DNA from: UBA3700 sp963592135
GTDB lineage: Bacteria > Bacillota > Clostridia > Christensenellales > UBA3700
DNA: 27,050 nt
Assembly: GCA_963592135.1 (NCBI GenBank)
Contig: CAVAVP010000033.1
Coordinates: 1-27,050 of the forward strand
Direction: 5' to 3'
The notes under the pieces were generated by a model. It saw only the letters and a program-made list of their open reading frames with translations, had not been told where the DNA came from and ran no database searches. Both the position numbers and the translations under genes were made by a program. This document shows, one piece after another, positions 1-7,829 of this stretch; within the stretch, counting starts at the first letter, position 1; every line of letters starts with the position of its first letter.

Positions 1-41
1 CTTTTTTAATTAACTCACAAGGTTCAACCAATTTAAAATCC

Positions 42-70
42 TTGATAAACCCTTATTACTATGCTAAAAT
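42..70 (+). promoter_or_regulatory. Sigma-A-type promoter of tig
   Basis: A -35 box TTGATA (42-47) and a -10 box TAAAAT (65-70) are separated by 17 bases. A TG one base before the -10 (62-63) makes it an extended -10. The predicted transcript starts near 77, leaving a leader of about 39 bases with AAGGAG at 102-107 before the tig ATG. The call rests on sequence match alone. Confidence 0.7.
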
Positions 71-115
71 ATATCACGCTAAATATTTATTTATATAATT
101 TAAGGAGAAATAACG

Positions 116-1402
116 ATGAGTTACAAAAAAGAATTACTTGAAAAAGACAAGGTAAAGTTCGCTTTTGAAGTTTCAGAAGAAGATTGGAAAGCTGCTCAAG
201 ATAGAGCTTTCGATAAGATTAAAGGTAAGTGTAAGATTGATGGTTTCCGTCCAGGACATGCACCAAGAAAAGCAGTAGAGAAGGTTTATGGTGTTGGTGT
301 TATTTGGGATGAAGCATTAGATGATATTATGCAAAAAGAATATGAAAAAGCTATGGATGCTGAAAAAGATGTATTCCCAGTAGATTCTCCTTCAGTTCAA
401 ATTGATGCAATTACAGATGCTACATTAAAGTTTACTTGTGTAGTTCAATGTAAGCCAACAGTTAAGTTAGGTGCATATACTGGACTTGATTTTAAGAAAG
501 ATAAAGTAAAAGTTACAGCTGAAGAAGTTAAGGCTGAAGTAGATAAGGCTATTGAACAAGCTGGTGCTTGGGAAAATATTACAGATAGAGCGTGTGCTAT
601 AGGAGATAAAGTAATTATTGATTATTCAGGATCTGTTGATGGCGTTAAGTTTGATGGTGGTACAGCTGAAAATCAACCTTTAGAGTTAGGTTCTAACACA
701 TTTATTCCAGGATTTGAAGATCAAGTTGTAGGAATGAAGATTGATGAAAACAAAGATATTAATGTTAAATTCCCAGAGGATTATGGTGCTAAAGAATTAG
801 CAGGAAAGGATGCTGTATTTGCTATTAAGTTACATTCTATTTCTCATAAGACAAAACCTGAATACAATGATGAGTTTGTAAAGGATATCTCTGAGTTTGA
901 TACAGTAAAGGCATATGAGGATGATATCAAAGCTACAATCAAGGCTAACAAAGAAAAGAAATCTGACGAAAAGTTAGAAAATGATATGATAGAGAAAATT
1001 TCTTCATTAGCTACAGTTGAAATTCCAGATGCTATGGTAAAGAGACAATCTGAAGAAATGGTTAAAGAATTTGAATATAGTTTAATGTATAGAGGATTAA
1101 AGGCTGAAGATTATTATAAATATATGAACACAACAGCTGAAAAGTTAGCAGAACAATATAAAGATACTGCTAAAAAGAATGTTCTATATAGATTAGTTAT
1201 TGAGCAATTAATCAAGGAAATTCAAATTCCTGTATCAGACGAAGAAATTGAAGAAAATATCGCTAAGATGGCTGCAGATGCTAAGATGGCACTTGAAGAC
1301 TTCAAGAAGAATGTTAATGAGGAATATAGAAACTATATCCGTAATGACATTGTAACATCAAAGGTATTTGAGTACTTAAAGAACAATAACAATATTAAAT
1401 AA
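116..1402 (+). CDS. tig: Trigger factor, ribosome-associated chaperone and prolyl isomerase
   Basis: Trigger factor docks at the ribosome exit tunnel and shields nascent chains in the cytosol. The 428-residue length is normal. The N-terminal ribosome-binding domain carries the signature GFRPGHAPR at residues 43-51 (family form GFRxGxxPR). An FKBP-type prolyl isomerase domain follows at about 162-243, with LGSNTFIPGFEDQVVGM at 191-207. The remainder is the charged helical C-terminal chaperone domain. The ATG at 116 is preceded by AAGGAG at a good distance. It lies upstream of clpP and clpX, the usual Gram-positive order linking folding with degradation. It has its own promoter, and a hairpin separates it from clpP. 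Confidence 0.97.
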   Translation: MSYKKELLEKDKVKFAFEVSEEDWKAAQDRAFDKIKGKCKIDGFRPGHAPRKAVEKVYGVGVIWDEALDDIMQKEYEKAMDAEKDVFPVDSPSVQIDAITDATLKFTCVVQCKPTVKLGAYTGLDFKKDKVKVTAEEVKAEVDKAIEQAGAWENITDRACAIGDKVIIDYSGSVDGVKFDGGTAENQPLELGSNTFIPGFEDQVVGMKIDENKDINVKFPEDYGAKELAGKDAVFAIKLHSISHKTKPEYNDEFVKDISEFDTVKAYEDDIKATIKANKEKKSDEKLENDMIEKISSLATVEIPDAMVKRQSEEMVKEFEYSLMYRGLKAEDYYKYMNTTAEKLAEQYKDTAKKNVLYRLVIEQLIKEIQIPVSDEEIEENIAKMAADAKMALEDFKKNVNEEYRNYIRNDIVTSKVFEYLKNNNNIK

Positions 1403-1433
1403 GTTTGATTATTAATTAATTTGTTTTAAATTT

Positions 1434-1464
1434 GGCGCTATTTAGAATTATGTCTAATAGCGCC
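1434..1464 (+). other. Hairpin between tig and clpP without a T-tract
   Basis: GGCGCTATTTAGA (1434-1446) pairs with TCTAATAGCGCC (1453-1464) with one bulged T and a six-base loop. The stem is strong and GC-tipped, but the bases after it (attatgtata) are not a T-run, so it is not a standard intrinsic terminator. It could be a processing or mRNA-stability element that sets the tig:clpP ratio, or a Rho-related site. I saw no convincing promoter between it and clpP. Confidence 0.6.
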
Positions 1465-1493
1465 ATTATGTATAAAAATTGGAGGAAAATAAA

Positions 1494-2090
1494 ATGGAAG
1501 AGAAAAGTAGTTTAATTCCATATGTAGTGGAAAAGACAAGCGCAGGAGAAAGATCATACGATTTATACTCTAGATTATTAGAAGATAGAATTATATTCTT
1601 ATCAGGTGAAATTGATGATTCTATGGCTAATACTATTGTTGCTCAATTATTATACTTAGAGAGCAAGGATTCAGAGAAAGATATAGTATTATATATCAAC
1701 TCTCCTGGTGGTAGTGTATCTGCAGGTTTAGCAATATACGATACAATGAATTTTATTAAATGTGATGTATCAACTGTTTGTATTGGTATGGCTGCTTCAA
1801 TGGCTGCATTCTTATTATCTAGTGGTACAAAAGGTAAAAGATTTTGTTTGCCAAATAGTGAAGTTATGATCCATCAACCTTTAGGTGGTGCTCAAGGCCA
1901 AGCTTCAGATATTGTTATTACAGCAAATCATATACAAAAAACAAAAGAAAAATTAACAAAGATTATTGCAGAAAACAGTAATCAACCATATGAGAAGGTT
2001 CTTGCTGATACTGATAGAGATAATTTCTTATCAGCAGACGAGGCTTTAGCTTATGGATTAATTGATAAAGTATATACAAAAAGAGGTTAA
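1494..2090 (+). CDS. clpP: ClpP, ATP-dependent Clp protease proteolytic subunit
   Basis: This serine peptidase forms the tetradecameric chamber fed by ClpX and related unfoldases. Counted from the ATG at 1494 it has 198 residues, typical for the family. The triad is visible: Ser102 in GMAASMAAF, His127 in VMIHQPLGG and Asp176 in DRDNFLS. The glycine-rich NSPGGSVSAG is at 69-78. An in-frame TTG at 1479 would add five residues, but GGAGG at 1481-1485 lies just upstream of the ATG, so the ATG is the start. The stop is two bases before the clpX GTG, so ClpP and ClpX are probably co-translated. Confidence 0.97.
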   Translation: MEEKSSLIPYVVEKTSAGERSYDLYSRLLEDRIIFLSGEIDDSMANTIVAQLLYLESKDSEKDIVLYINSPGGSVSAGLAIYDTMNFIKCDVSTVCIGMAASMAAFLLSSGTKGKRFCLPNSEVMIHQPLGGAQGQASDIVITANHIQKTKEKLTKIIAENSNQPYEKVLADTDRDNFLSADEALAYGLIDKVYTKRG

Positions 2091-2092
2091 AA

Positions 2093-3322
2093 GTGGCAGA
2101 TATTGAAGAAAAGAAATGCTCGTTTTGTGGAAAGTCTGAAAGTGAAGTAAAAAGATTATTCCAAAATAGTTATAATGATTTATGCATATGTGATTCATGT
2201 GTAAAATATTGTGCTGATATGATAACACAAGAAGAAGCAGTAGATAGTGTTGATGATTCAACTGGATTAAAGCTTTTAAAACCGCATGAAATCAAAGAAA
2301 AACTTGACGAATATATAATTGGACAAGAAGAAGCAAAAAAGGTTTTATCTGTAGCTGTATACAATCATTATAAGAGAATTAATTCTCCTAAGGATGATAT
2401 TGACTTAGATAAATCTAATATATTGGTTTTAGGTCCAACAGGTTGTGGTAAAACATTGTTAGCTAAGACGCTTGCTAAAATATTAAATGTTCCATTTGCT
2501 ATTGCTGATGCAACAACAATTACAGAGGCTGGATATGTTGGTGATGATGTAGAAAATATTCTATTAAAATTAATACAAGCAGCAAATGGTGATGTGAAGA
2601 GGGCTGAGATTGGAATAGTTTATGTTGATGAAATAGATAAGATTGCCAAGAAAGGTGAAAATACATCAATAACAAGAGATGTAGGCGGCGAGGGCGTTCA
2701 GCAATCTTTATTAAAGATAATTGAATCAACTATTGCTTCTGTTCCACCTCAAGGTGGTAGAAAGCATCCTCAACAAGAATGTATTCAAATTAATACTAAA
2801 AATATTCTGTTTATTTGTGCTGGTGCCTTTGTTGGTATAGATAAAATTATAGATAATAGACAACATGGACATTCTATGGGTTTTGGAGCAACACTAAAGA
2901 ATTCAGAGCCAGAAAGTTATTCAAAGATAATTTCTCAAATAACACCAGAGGATTTAATTAACTTTGGTTTAATTCCTGAATTTGTTGGAAGATTACCAAT
3001 TGTTGTTGGTGTTGATGCGCTATCTGAAGAAGCATTAATTAAGATTTTAACAGAGCCTAAAAATGCTACAGTTAAACAATATAAAAAGTTATTCAAAATG
3101 GATGGCGTTGATGTTGTGTTTGAGGATGAAGCATTACATGAAGTTGCAAAGCAAGCAATTAAGCTTAATACAGGAGCGCGTGGATTAAGATCAATTCTTG
3201 AAAATATAATGCTTGATATGATGTATGATATTCCATCAGATGATACTGTAGAAAAAATAATTGTTACAAAAAATGCAATTCTTAAAAAGGAAAAACCAAC
3301 TGTAGTTAGAAAAGTTGCGTAA
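2093..3322 (+). CDS. clpX: ClpX, AAA+ unfoldase and specificity subunit of ClpXP
   Basis: ClpX unfolds tagged proteins and threads them into ClpP. Its 409 residues include the N-terminal C4 zinc domain (Cys9, 12, 31, 34), Walker A GPTGCGKT (114-121), pore loop GYVG (147-150), Walker B VYVDEI (176-181), RKH loop (223-225), an IGF-type ClpP-docking loop reading MGFGA (262-266), and the sensor-2 segment GARGLRS. It starts with GTG, two bases after the clpP stop, with AGAGG inside the end of clpP as ribosome site. In many Firmicutes lon follows; here a terminator and ysxC follow directly. Confidence 0.97.
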   Translation: MADIEEKKCSFCGKSESEVKRLFQNSYNDLCICDSCVKYCADMITQEEAVDSVDDSTGLKLLKPHEIKEKLDEYIIGQEEAKKVLSVAVYNHYKRINSPKDDIDLDKSNILVLGPTGCGKTLLAKTLAKILNVPFAIADATTITEAGYVGDDVENILLKLIQAANGDVKRAEIGIVYVDEIDKIAKKGENTSITRDVGGEGVQQSLLKIIESTIASVPPQGGRKHPQQECIQINTKNILFICAGAFVGIDKIIDNRQHGHSMGFGATLKNSEPESYSKIISQITPEDLINFGLIPEFVGRLPIVVGVDALSEEALIKILTEPKNATVKQYKKLFKMDGVDVVFEDEALHEVAKQAIKLNTGARGLRSILENIMLDMMYDIPSDDTVEKIIVTKNAILKKEKPTVVRKVA

Positions 3323-3340
3323 CTTGTTTAAAAAGTATAA

Positions 3341-3374
3341 AAATCTAGTGTTTAAAAACACTAGATTTTTTTTT
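3341..3374 (+). terminator. Intrinsic terminator after clpX
   Basis: AAATCTAGTGTT (3341-3352) pairs perfectly with AACACTAGATTT (3357-3368) around a four-base loop, followed by a run of nine T (3366-3374). It closes the tig-clpP-clpX unit. Confidence 0.9.
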
Positions 3375-3408
3375 GTATAAATTATGTTTAGAGTAAAATA
3401 AATAAGTA

Positions 3409-3417
3409 TGGTATAAT
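3409..3417 (+). promoter_or_regulatory. Extended -10 promoter of ysxC, predicting a leaderless mRNA
   Basis: TGG-TATAAT (3409-3417) is a full extended -10. The -35 is poor: TAGAGT at 17 bases or TTTAGA at 19. The -10 ends six bases before the ysxC ATG (3424), so the expected first transcribed base is the A of the start codon. Confidence 0.65.
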
Positions 3418-3423
3418 TTTCAT

Positions 3424-4023
3424 ATGGAAATAAAACAAGCTCAATTTATAACAAGTGTAGGTAACTTGTCTCAAATAAAAAGTTTTTCTAAACCAGAGAT
3501 TGCAATCGCTGGCAGATCTAACGTTGGAAAATCTTCCTTTATTAATTTTATGGTAAATAATAAATCTCTTGCTAAAACGTCTAGTACGGCCGGTAAAACG
3601 AGATTGATTAACTATTTTGAAGTTAATAAAAGTTTTATGTTTGTAGATTTGCCAGGTTATGGTTTTGCAGAAAAGGGTGGCAAGGATAAAGATGGCTGGG
3701 ATAAACTTATTGGAAATTATTTGCAAGCAAGTGTGGATATAGCAGCTGTTATTATACTTGTAGATATAAGACATGAGCCATCTCCATTAGATATTCATAT
3801 GGCTGATTATTGTGAGGATTATCAAATACCATATTTTATAGTAGCAACTAAATCAGACAAATTATCAAAACAGCAAATTAATAAACAAATAAAAGTCATA
3901 TCAGAGGCTTTTGAAGCAGATGTACAGGATATAGTAGTAACATCATCTTTAAAGAAAACAGGAAAGGATGATGTTCTTGATATGATAGATATTGCTATAA
4001 ACAATTTTAATAATAGAGTATAA
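3424..4023 (+). CDS. ysxC: YsxC/EngB, ribosome-assembly GTPase
   Basis: This small TRAFAC-class GTPase is required for large-subunit maturation in relatives. The 199-residue length fits. Visible motifs are P-loop GRSNVGKSS (30-38), switch I region TSSTAGKTR (52-60), G3 DLPGYG (75-80), G4 TKSDK (142-146) and a late TSS as G5. The N-terminus aligns well in length with known YsxC proteins, so the ATG at 3424 is right even though no ribosome site precedes it. With the -10 box six bases upstream it is probably translated from a leaderless transcript. It follows clpX as in many Firmicutes, but without lon between them. Confidence 0.95.
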   Translation: MEIKQAQFITSVGNLSQIKSFSKPEIAIAGRSNVGKSSFINFMVNNKSLAKTSSTAGKTRLINYFEVNKSFMFVDLPGYGFAEKGGKDKDGWDKLIGNYLQASVDIAAVIILVDIRHEPSPLDIHMADYCEDYQIPYFIVATKSDKLSKQQINKQIKVISEAFEADVQDIVVTSSLKKTGKDDVLDMIDIAINNFNNRV

Positions 4024-4086
4024 ATTGTTTAAAAATTAAAAACATATTAATATTTCCTTAAATATATAAATATATTTATATTTAAC

Positions 4087-4115
4087 TTGTAAGAGAGTTT
4101 TTAGTTTGTTAAAAT
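4087..4115 (+). promoter_or_regulatory. Promoter of the phosphoesterase gene, near-leaderless
   Basis: -35 TTGTAA (4087-4092), a 17-base spacer and -10 TAAAAT (4110-4115), preceded by TGT (4107-4109) as an extended -10. The -10 ends seven bases before the ATG at 4123, so the transcript should begin within about one base of the start codon. An AT-only stretch (4059-4084) with short inverted repeats lies just upstream and could act as an UP element. Confidence 0.7.
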
Positions 4116-4122
4116 TATTTCA

Positions 4123-4827
4123 ATGAAAGTTTTTGCAATAAGTGACCCACATTTGTCTTTTACCGTAAATAAACCTATGGTTATATTTGGTGAGCATTGG
4201 AATAATTATTGGGAGATAATTTGTGAGGATTGGAAATCAAAGGTGAGCGACGAGGATATAGTATTAGTTGCCGGAGATATTTCATGGGGAATAAACTTTG
4301 ATGAGGCTAAAGCGGATATTGACGCTATATCAGCGCTTCCCGGAAAAATAGTTTTTGGCAAAGGCAATCATGATTATTGGTGGCCATCATCAATATCTAA
4401 ATTAAATGCATGGCTTCCAAAAAATATTTCAGTTTTATATAAAAATTGTTTAAGATTTAGTGATGTTTTAATTTGTGGAACAAGATTATGGAATTTTGGT
4501 CCAAACTCGACGGGTGAAGATAAAAGAATACTAGAGACTCACGAAATGCCAAGACTTGAACAGTCTTTAATCGAGATGGAAAAAATGAGAAAAGAAGGGG
4601 ATAGAGTTATTTGTATGACTCATTTTCCTCCGTTTGATATCTATGGCAATGATAGTCAATTTACAAAAATGTTTGAAGAACATAAAATTAATAAGGTTGT
4701 TTATGGTCATTTACATGGTGATGTATATAAAGTTGCTCAGCCTTATAGAGTTAAAAATGGTATTGAATATTATTTAACAGCTTGTGATCAAGTAAATCAT
4801 CATTTAGTTACAATATACGAGGATTAA
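4123..4827 (+). CDS. Calcineurin-like metallophosphoesterase
   Basis: This is a probable cytosolic two-metal phosphoesterase of 234 residues. All metal-binding blocks are present: D8-x-H10 at the N-terminus, GDIS with D52, GNHDYW with N82 and H83, TH at H167, and GHLH with H196 and H198. There is no signal peptide. The substrate cannot be read from sequence. No ribosome site precedes the ATG, but an extended -10 promoter ends seven bases before it, so a leaderless or nearly leaderless message is likely. The transporter gene starts 31 bases after its stop and is probably in the same transcript. Confidence 0.9.
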   Translation: MKVFAISDPHLSFTVNKPMVIFGEHWNNYWEIICEDWKSKVSDEDIVLVAGDISWGINFDEAKADIDAISALPGKIVFGKGNHDYWWPSSISKLNAWLPKNISVLYKNCLRFSDVLICGTRLWNFGPNSTGEDKRILETHEMPRLEQSLIEMEKMRKEGDRVICMTHFPPFDIYGNDSQFTKMFEEHKINKVVYGHLHGDVYKVAQPYRVKNGIEYYLTACDQVNHHLVTIYED

Positions 4828-4858
4828 ATTTAAACCTTAATTTATAAGGTATTTGCTT

Positions 4859-6022
4859 ATGGAAAATTTAAAAAATAATACACAAGAACAGCAAAGACAA
4901 AAGGTTGGAACATTTTCTACAATTCTTGGAATTGTATTAAATATTTTACTAGCCTCTGCAAAACTTGTTATTGGTACAATTTTTGGAGTATTATCTATCT
5001 TTGCTGATGGTATTAATAATTTATCTGACTGTGGAAATAATATAGTATCTTTAGTTGGAGTTAGGTTATCAAGCAAGCCTGCGGATAAAGATCATCCATT
5101 TGGTCATCAAAGAATAGAATATGTGGCAAGTTTAATTGTAGGTGTGGTTGTTATAGTTGCTGCACTTGAACTTTTGTTTGAAGGTATAAATAAAATCATT
5201 ACACCAAAGGTAGGGGCTTTTAGTTTATGGACTATAGTTGTTTTAGCTTTGTCTATATTTGTTAAACTTTTTATGTTTATATTAAATAGAAAACTTGGAA
5301 AGAAATATAACTCAGAGTTACTGCTTGCAACATCAACAGATAGTATTTTGGATGTTTGTGCGACATTTGGTGTACTTATCTCTGTTTTAATTACAAAATG
5401 GACAGGGTTTATTTATCTTGATGGTATTGTAAGTATTGCGGTATCTGTGCTTATTTGCTTTGGTGGGTTTGGAGTAATTAAACGAACTTTAAATCATATT
5501 TTAGGAGAAGCACCGGATTCTAAACTTGTAAAACAAATATATGACCATATAAGAAGTTTTGAAGGTGTTATTGGAATTCATGATTTAAATGTTCATAATT
5601 ATGGTCCAGGAAAGTTTTATGCAAGTGTACATGTAGAAGTAGATAGCAATATTGATGTCATGCTTAGTCATGAACTTATTGATAAAATTGAGAGAGATTT
5701 TGCAGAAAATACAAATATAGAACTTGTTATTCATATGGATCCGGTAGTTGTTGGTGATCCTGAGCTTGATATGTACAAAGAAAAAATTATTGAAATAATA
5801 AATAAGATAGACAAAGAATTCGGCGTACATGATTTTAGAATGGTCAAGGGGTTAGAAAGAACAAATCTAATATTTGACGTTGCTGTTCCTTATGATACTA
5901 AAATATCATCAAATGAAATTAAAAGAATTATACAAACAGAGATTACAAAAACTTATAAAAACATTTATGTTGTTCCAACAATAGAAATGCAATCATGTGA
6001 AAATATTAAAGAAGAACAATAA
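4859..6022 (+). CDS. Cation diffusion facilitator, manganese-type metal exporter
   Basis: A CDF-family antiporter of 387 residues, with about six membrane helices in the first 215 residues and a cytosolic C-terminal domain longer than usual. The landmark KPADKDHPFGH (73-83) fits the family. Aligned on that landmark with E. coli FieF, the transport site reads Asn53-x3-Asp57 in helix 2 and Asp161-x3-Asp165 in helix 5. No histidine is present at this site, a pattern associated with manganese (or iron) rather than zinc CDFs; the metal is inference. I chose the ATG at 4859, with AAGG at 4846-4849, over the upstream in-frame TTG at 4853. It is probably co-transcribed with the phosphoesterase. Confidence 0.88.
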   Translation: MENLKNNTQEQQRQKVGTFSTILGIVLNILLASAKLVIGTIFGVLSIFADGINNLSDCGNNIVSLVGVRLSSKPADKDHPFGHQRIEYVASLIVGVVVIVAALELLFEGINKIITPKVGAFSLWTIVVLALSIFVKLFMFILNRKLGKKYNSELLLATSTDSILDVCATFGVLISVLITKWTGFIYLDGIVSIAVSVLICFGGFGVIKRTLNHILGEAPDSKLVKQIYDHIRSFEGVIGIHDLNVHNYGPGKFYASVHVEVDSNIDVMLSHELIDKIERDFAENTNIELVIHMDPVVVGDPELDMYKEKIIEIINKIDKEFGVHDFRMVKGLERTNLIFDVAVPYDTKISSNEIKRIIQTEITKTYKNIYVVPTIEMQSCENIKEEQ

Positions 6023-6085
6023 TTTCTTATTTAAAACTTTATGTTTACAAACTTATTTGGCATAGAAATATGTCAATTTTTTTAT

Positions 6086-6116
6086 TTATCAAAGCTATTT
6101 GCTTGATAATAATTTT
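6086..6116 (+). terminator. Weak hairpin downstream of the CDF gene
   Basis: TTATCAA plus GC (6086-6095, one bulged A) pairs with GCTTGATAA (6101-6109) around a five-base loop, followed by a short T-run (6113-6116). It is AT-rich and modest, but it is the only candidate terminator for the preceding two-gene unit. Confidence 0.4.
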
Positions 6117-6202
6117 AATGCGTAATTTTATGCCGCAATTATAACATTTGTTTGCTTTTCCTATTTTTTCCACTTTTAATAAAATTTGGCAAAATGTGAA
6201 TA

Positions 6203-6223
6203 TGTGGATAACTCTGTGGATAA
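6203..6223 (-). promoter_or_regulatory. Two perfect DnaA boxes upstream of mraZ
   Basis: TGTGGATAA occurs at 6203-6211 and 6215-6223, each the exact reverse complement of the consensus TTATCCACA, with starts 12 bases apart. They lie within the only gene-free stretch longer than 300 bases (6023-6409), which is otherwise AT-rich and holds the MraZ-type repeats and the mraZ promoter. Genes on both sides run the same way and no replication gene is visible, so DnaA regulation of the division cluster is a better reading than an origin. DnaA has been proposed to regulate ftsL in Bacillus subtilis. Confidence 0.7.
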
Positions 6224-6293
6224 CTTTTAAACTACTGTTAAAATGGTAAATAATCGACACATAATGTAGAAAAGTATATATTTTGTATCAAAA

Positions 6294-6319
6294 TGGAAAA
6301 ATGTGGAAATTTTTGGAAA
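6294..6319 (+). promoter_or_regulatory. mraZ: Probable MraZ operator: three TGGAA repeats, 10-base period
   Basis: TGGAAA begins at 6294, 6304 and 6314, giving TGGAA-N5-TGGAA-N5-TGGAA on one helical face. In E. coli MraZ binds tandem TGGGN repeats with five-base spacers ahead of its own operon. The match in period, unit length and position makes autoregulation likely, with GGA in place of GGG. The array ends 17 bases before the -35 box. Confidence 0.65.
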
Positions 6320-6336
6320 ATTTTTTAAAAAACTTA

Positions 6337-6365
6337 TTGACATCACAATAATTCCTTTATATAAT
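6337..6365 (+). promoter_or_regulatory. Consensus promoter of the division cluster
   Basis: TTGACA (6337-6342), exactly 17 bases, then TATAAT (6360-6365): a perfect sigma-A promoter. The predicted start is near 6372, giving a leader of about 38 bases with AAAGGGGGT as ribosome site. Confidence 0.88.
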
Positions 6366-6409
6366 TTAAGTAACCTAGAACGAAGGTGACTATAAAGGGG
6401 GTAAGTAAT

Positions 6410-6883
6410 ATGACAAAAATCTTTTCTGGTTTTGTAGAAATCACAGCAGACGAAAAGAATCGTTATAGATTTCCAGCAAAATTTAAAGATGCCTATGTTG
6501 TTGATGAAGAATTGACAGAAGTTTATATGTTCAAAGATTTACAACAAAACTGTATTACTATCTACCCAAAAGCTGAAGGGGATAAAATCTTAGCAAAATT
6601 AAAAACTCAACTTGGTATCTTAAATAATAAATTAACTCCAGTAATTGAATATTTTGCAACTAACATGGATTTATCTAAAGTAGATTCACAAGGAAGATTT
6701 ACACTTTCTTCAGAACAATTAAATGGATTAAAACTTGGAAAAGAAGTTGTTATGACAGGAATGATTAACAAACTTCAATTATGGAGCAAAGAGGAGTATC
6801 AAAAACATCAAGCTGAACAGGCTGCGGTTATTGTTTCTCCAGAAGTTGCAGAGTCTATTAATAATTTATTTGTAGGTATCTAA
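6410..6883 (+). CDS. mraZ: MraZ, division-cluster transcription regulator
   Basis: This AbrB-like DNA-binding protein forms rings and represses its own operon in other bacteria. Its 157 residues contain two SpoVT-AbrB half-repeats: DEKNRYRFPAKF at 14-25 and a second beginning DSQGRFTL. The second lacks the usual proline after the arginine. Translation should start at the ATG at 6410, which follows the strong ribosome site AAAGGGGGT (6394-6402), not at the in-frame GTG at 6386. Three TGGAA repeats and a consensus promoter lie upstream. The rsmH ATG follows its stop without a gap. Confidence 0.95.
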   Translation: MTKIFSGFVEITADEKNRYRFPAKFKDAYVVDEELTEVYMFKDLQQNCITIYPKAEGDKILAKLKTQLGILNNKLTPVIEYFATNMDLSKVDSQGRFTLSSEQLNGLKLGKEVVMTGMINKLQLWSKEEYQKHQAEQAAVIVSPEVAESINNLFVGI

Positions 6884-7816
6884 ATGGAATTTAAACACAT
6901 TCCCATAATGCTAAATGAGTGTATTGAGGGATTGGATATAAAGCCAGATGGAATTTATCTTGATGGAACTTTAGGTGGCGGTGGCCATTCAAGTGAAATT
7001 GTAAAAAGATTAACGACAGGAAAATTGATAGCTGTAGATAAAGATGACGAAGCTTTAAAAGCAGCTAGTGAAAGATTAAAAGATTGCAGTGATAAAATTA
7101 TTTACTTACATGATGATTTTAAAAATGCTGTAGAGAAACTTGACACAATTGGTATAGGTAAAATTGATGGAGTGCTTTTGGATTTAGGGGTTTCTTCATA
7201 TCAATTAGATAATGCATGTAGAGGTTTTTCTTACAATGCAGATGCAAAACTTGATATGAGAATGGATCAAAGCCAATCGTTAAGTGCATATGAGGTTGTA
7301 AATAATTATTCTGAATCAGAACTTGCCGATGTTATATATAAGTATGGTGAAGATAAATTATCTAGAAGAATTGCATTTAATATTGTTAAAGCAAGGCAAA
7401 AAGCACCAATCAATACAACATTAGAACTTGCAAAGATAGTAGAAGAATCTTATCCAGCAAAACTGAGATGGAAGGGAGGAAATCCAAGTAAAAGAACTTT
7501 TCAAGCTATAAGGATAGAAGTCAATGGAGAGTTAAGAGGGTTGTCTGAAGCTTTAGAAGGATTTGTAAGAAGATTAAATGTTGGCGGAAGATTATGTGTA
7601 ATAACATTTCATTCTTTAGAAGACAGAATTGCAAAACAAACATTTGCTTATTTAGAAAAAGATTGTATATGTCCACCAAGTCAGCCGATATGTACCTGTA
7701 ACAAAATACAAGAAATAAAAATAATAACTAAACATCCACTTGTACCAAGTGAAGATGAACAAAAAAATAATACAAGATCGCAGAGCGCAAAACTAAGAAT
7801 AGTAGAAAAAATATAG
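6884..7816 (+). CDS. rsmH: RsmH, 16S rRNA C1402 N4-methyltransferase
   Basis: RsmH (MraW) methylates 16S rRNA position C1402 using S-adenosylmethionine. The 310-residue length is normal. The SAM-binding loop LDGTLGGGGHS is at 26-36. Other family blocks are LDMRMDQSQSLSAYEVVN, GGNPSKRTFQAIRIEVN and the late VITFHSLEDR. The ATG abuts the mraZ stop and only a weak AGG lies upstream, so translation is probably coupled to mraZ. It is the standard second gene of the division cluster. Confidence 0.96.
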   Translation: MEFKHIPIMLNECIEGLDIKPDGIYLDGTLGGGGHSSEIVKRLTTGKLIAVDKDDEALKAASERLKDCSDKIIYLHDDFKNAVEKLDTIGIGKIDGVLLDLGVSSYQLDNACRGFSYNADAKLDMRMDQSQSLSAYEVVNNYSESELADVIYKYGEDKLSRRIAFNIVKARQKAPINTTLELAKIVEESYPAKLRWKGGNPSKRTFQAIRIEVNGELRGLSEALEGFVRRLNVGGRLCVITFHSLEDRIAKQTFAYLEKDCICPPSQPICTCNKIQEIKIITKHPLVPSEDEQKNNTRSQSAKLRIVEKI

Positions 7817-7829
7817 GAGGTAAATAGGA

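Noticed and set aside
6045..6260. Minus-strand 71-residue open frame upstream of mraZ
   Set aside because: It covers the DnaA boxes and AT-rich control region, has no ribosome site and looks like chance coding in AT-rich DNA.
6023..6409. Chromosomal replication origin
   Set aside because: Two DnaA boxes and AT-rich DNA are present, but there are only two perfect boxes, no dnaA/dnaN nearby, and genes run in the same direction on both sides.
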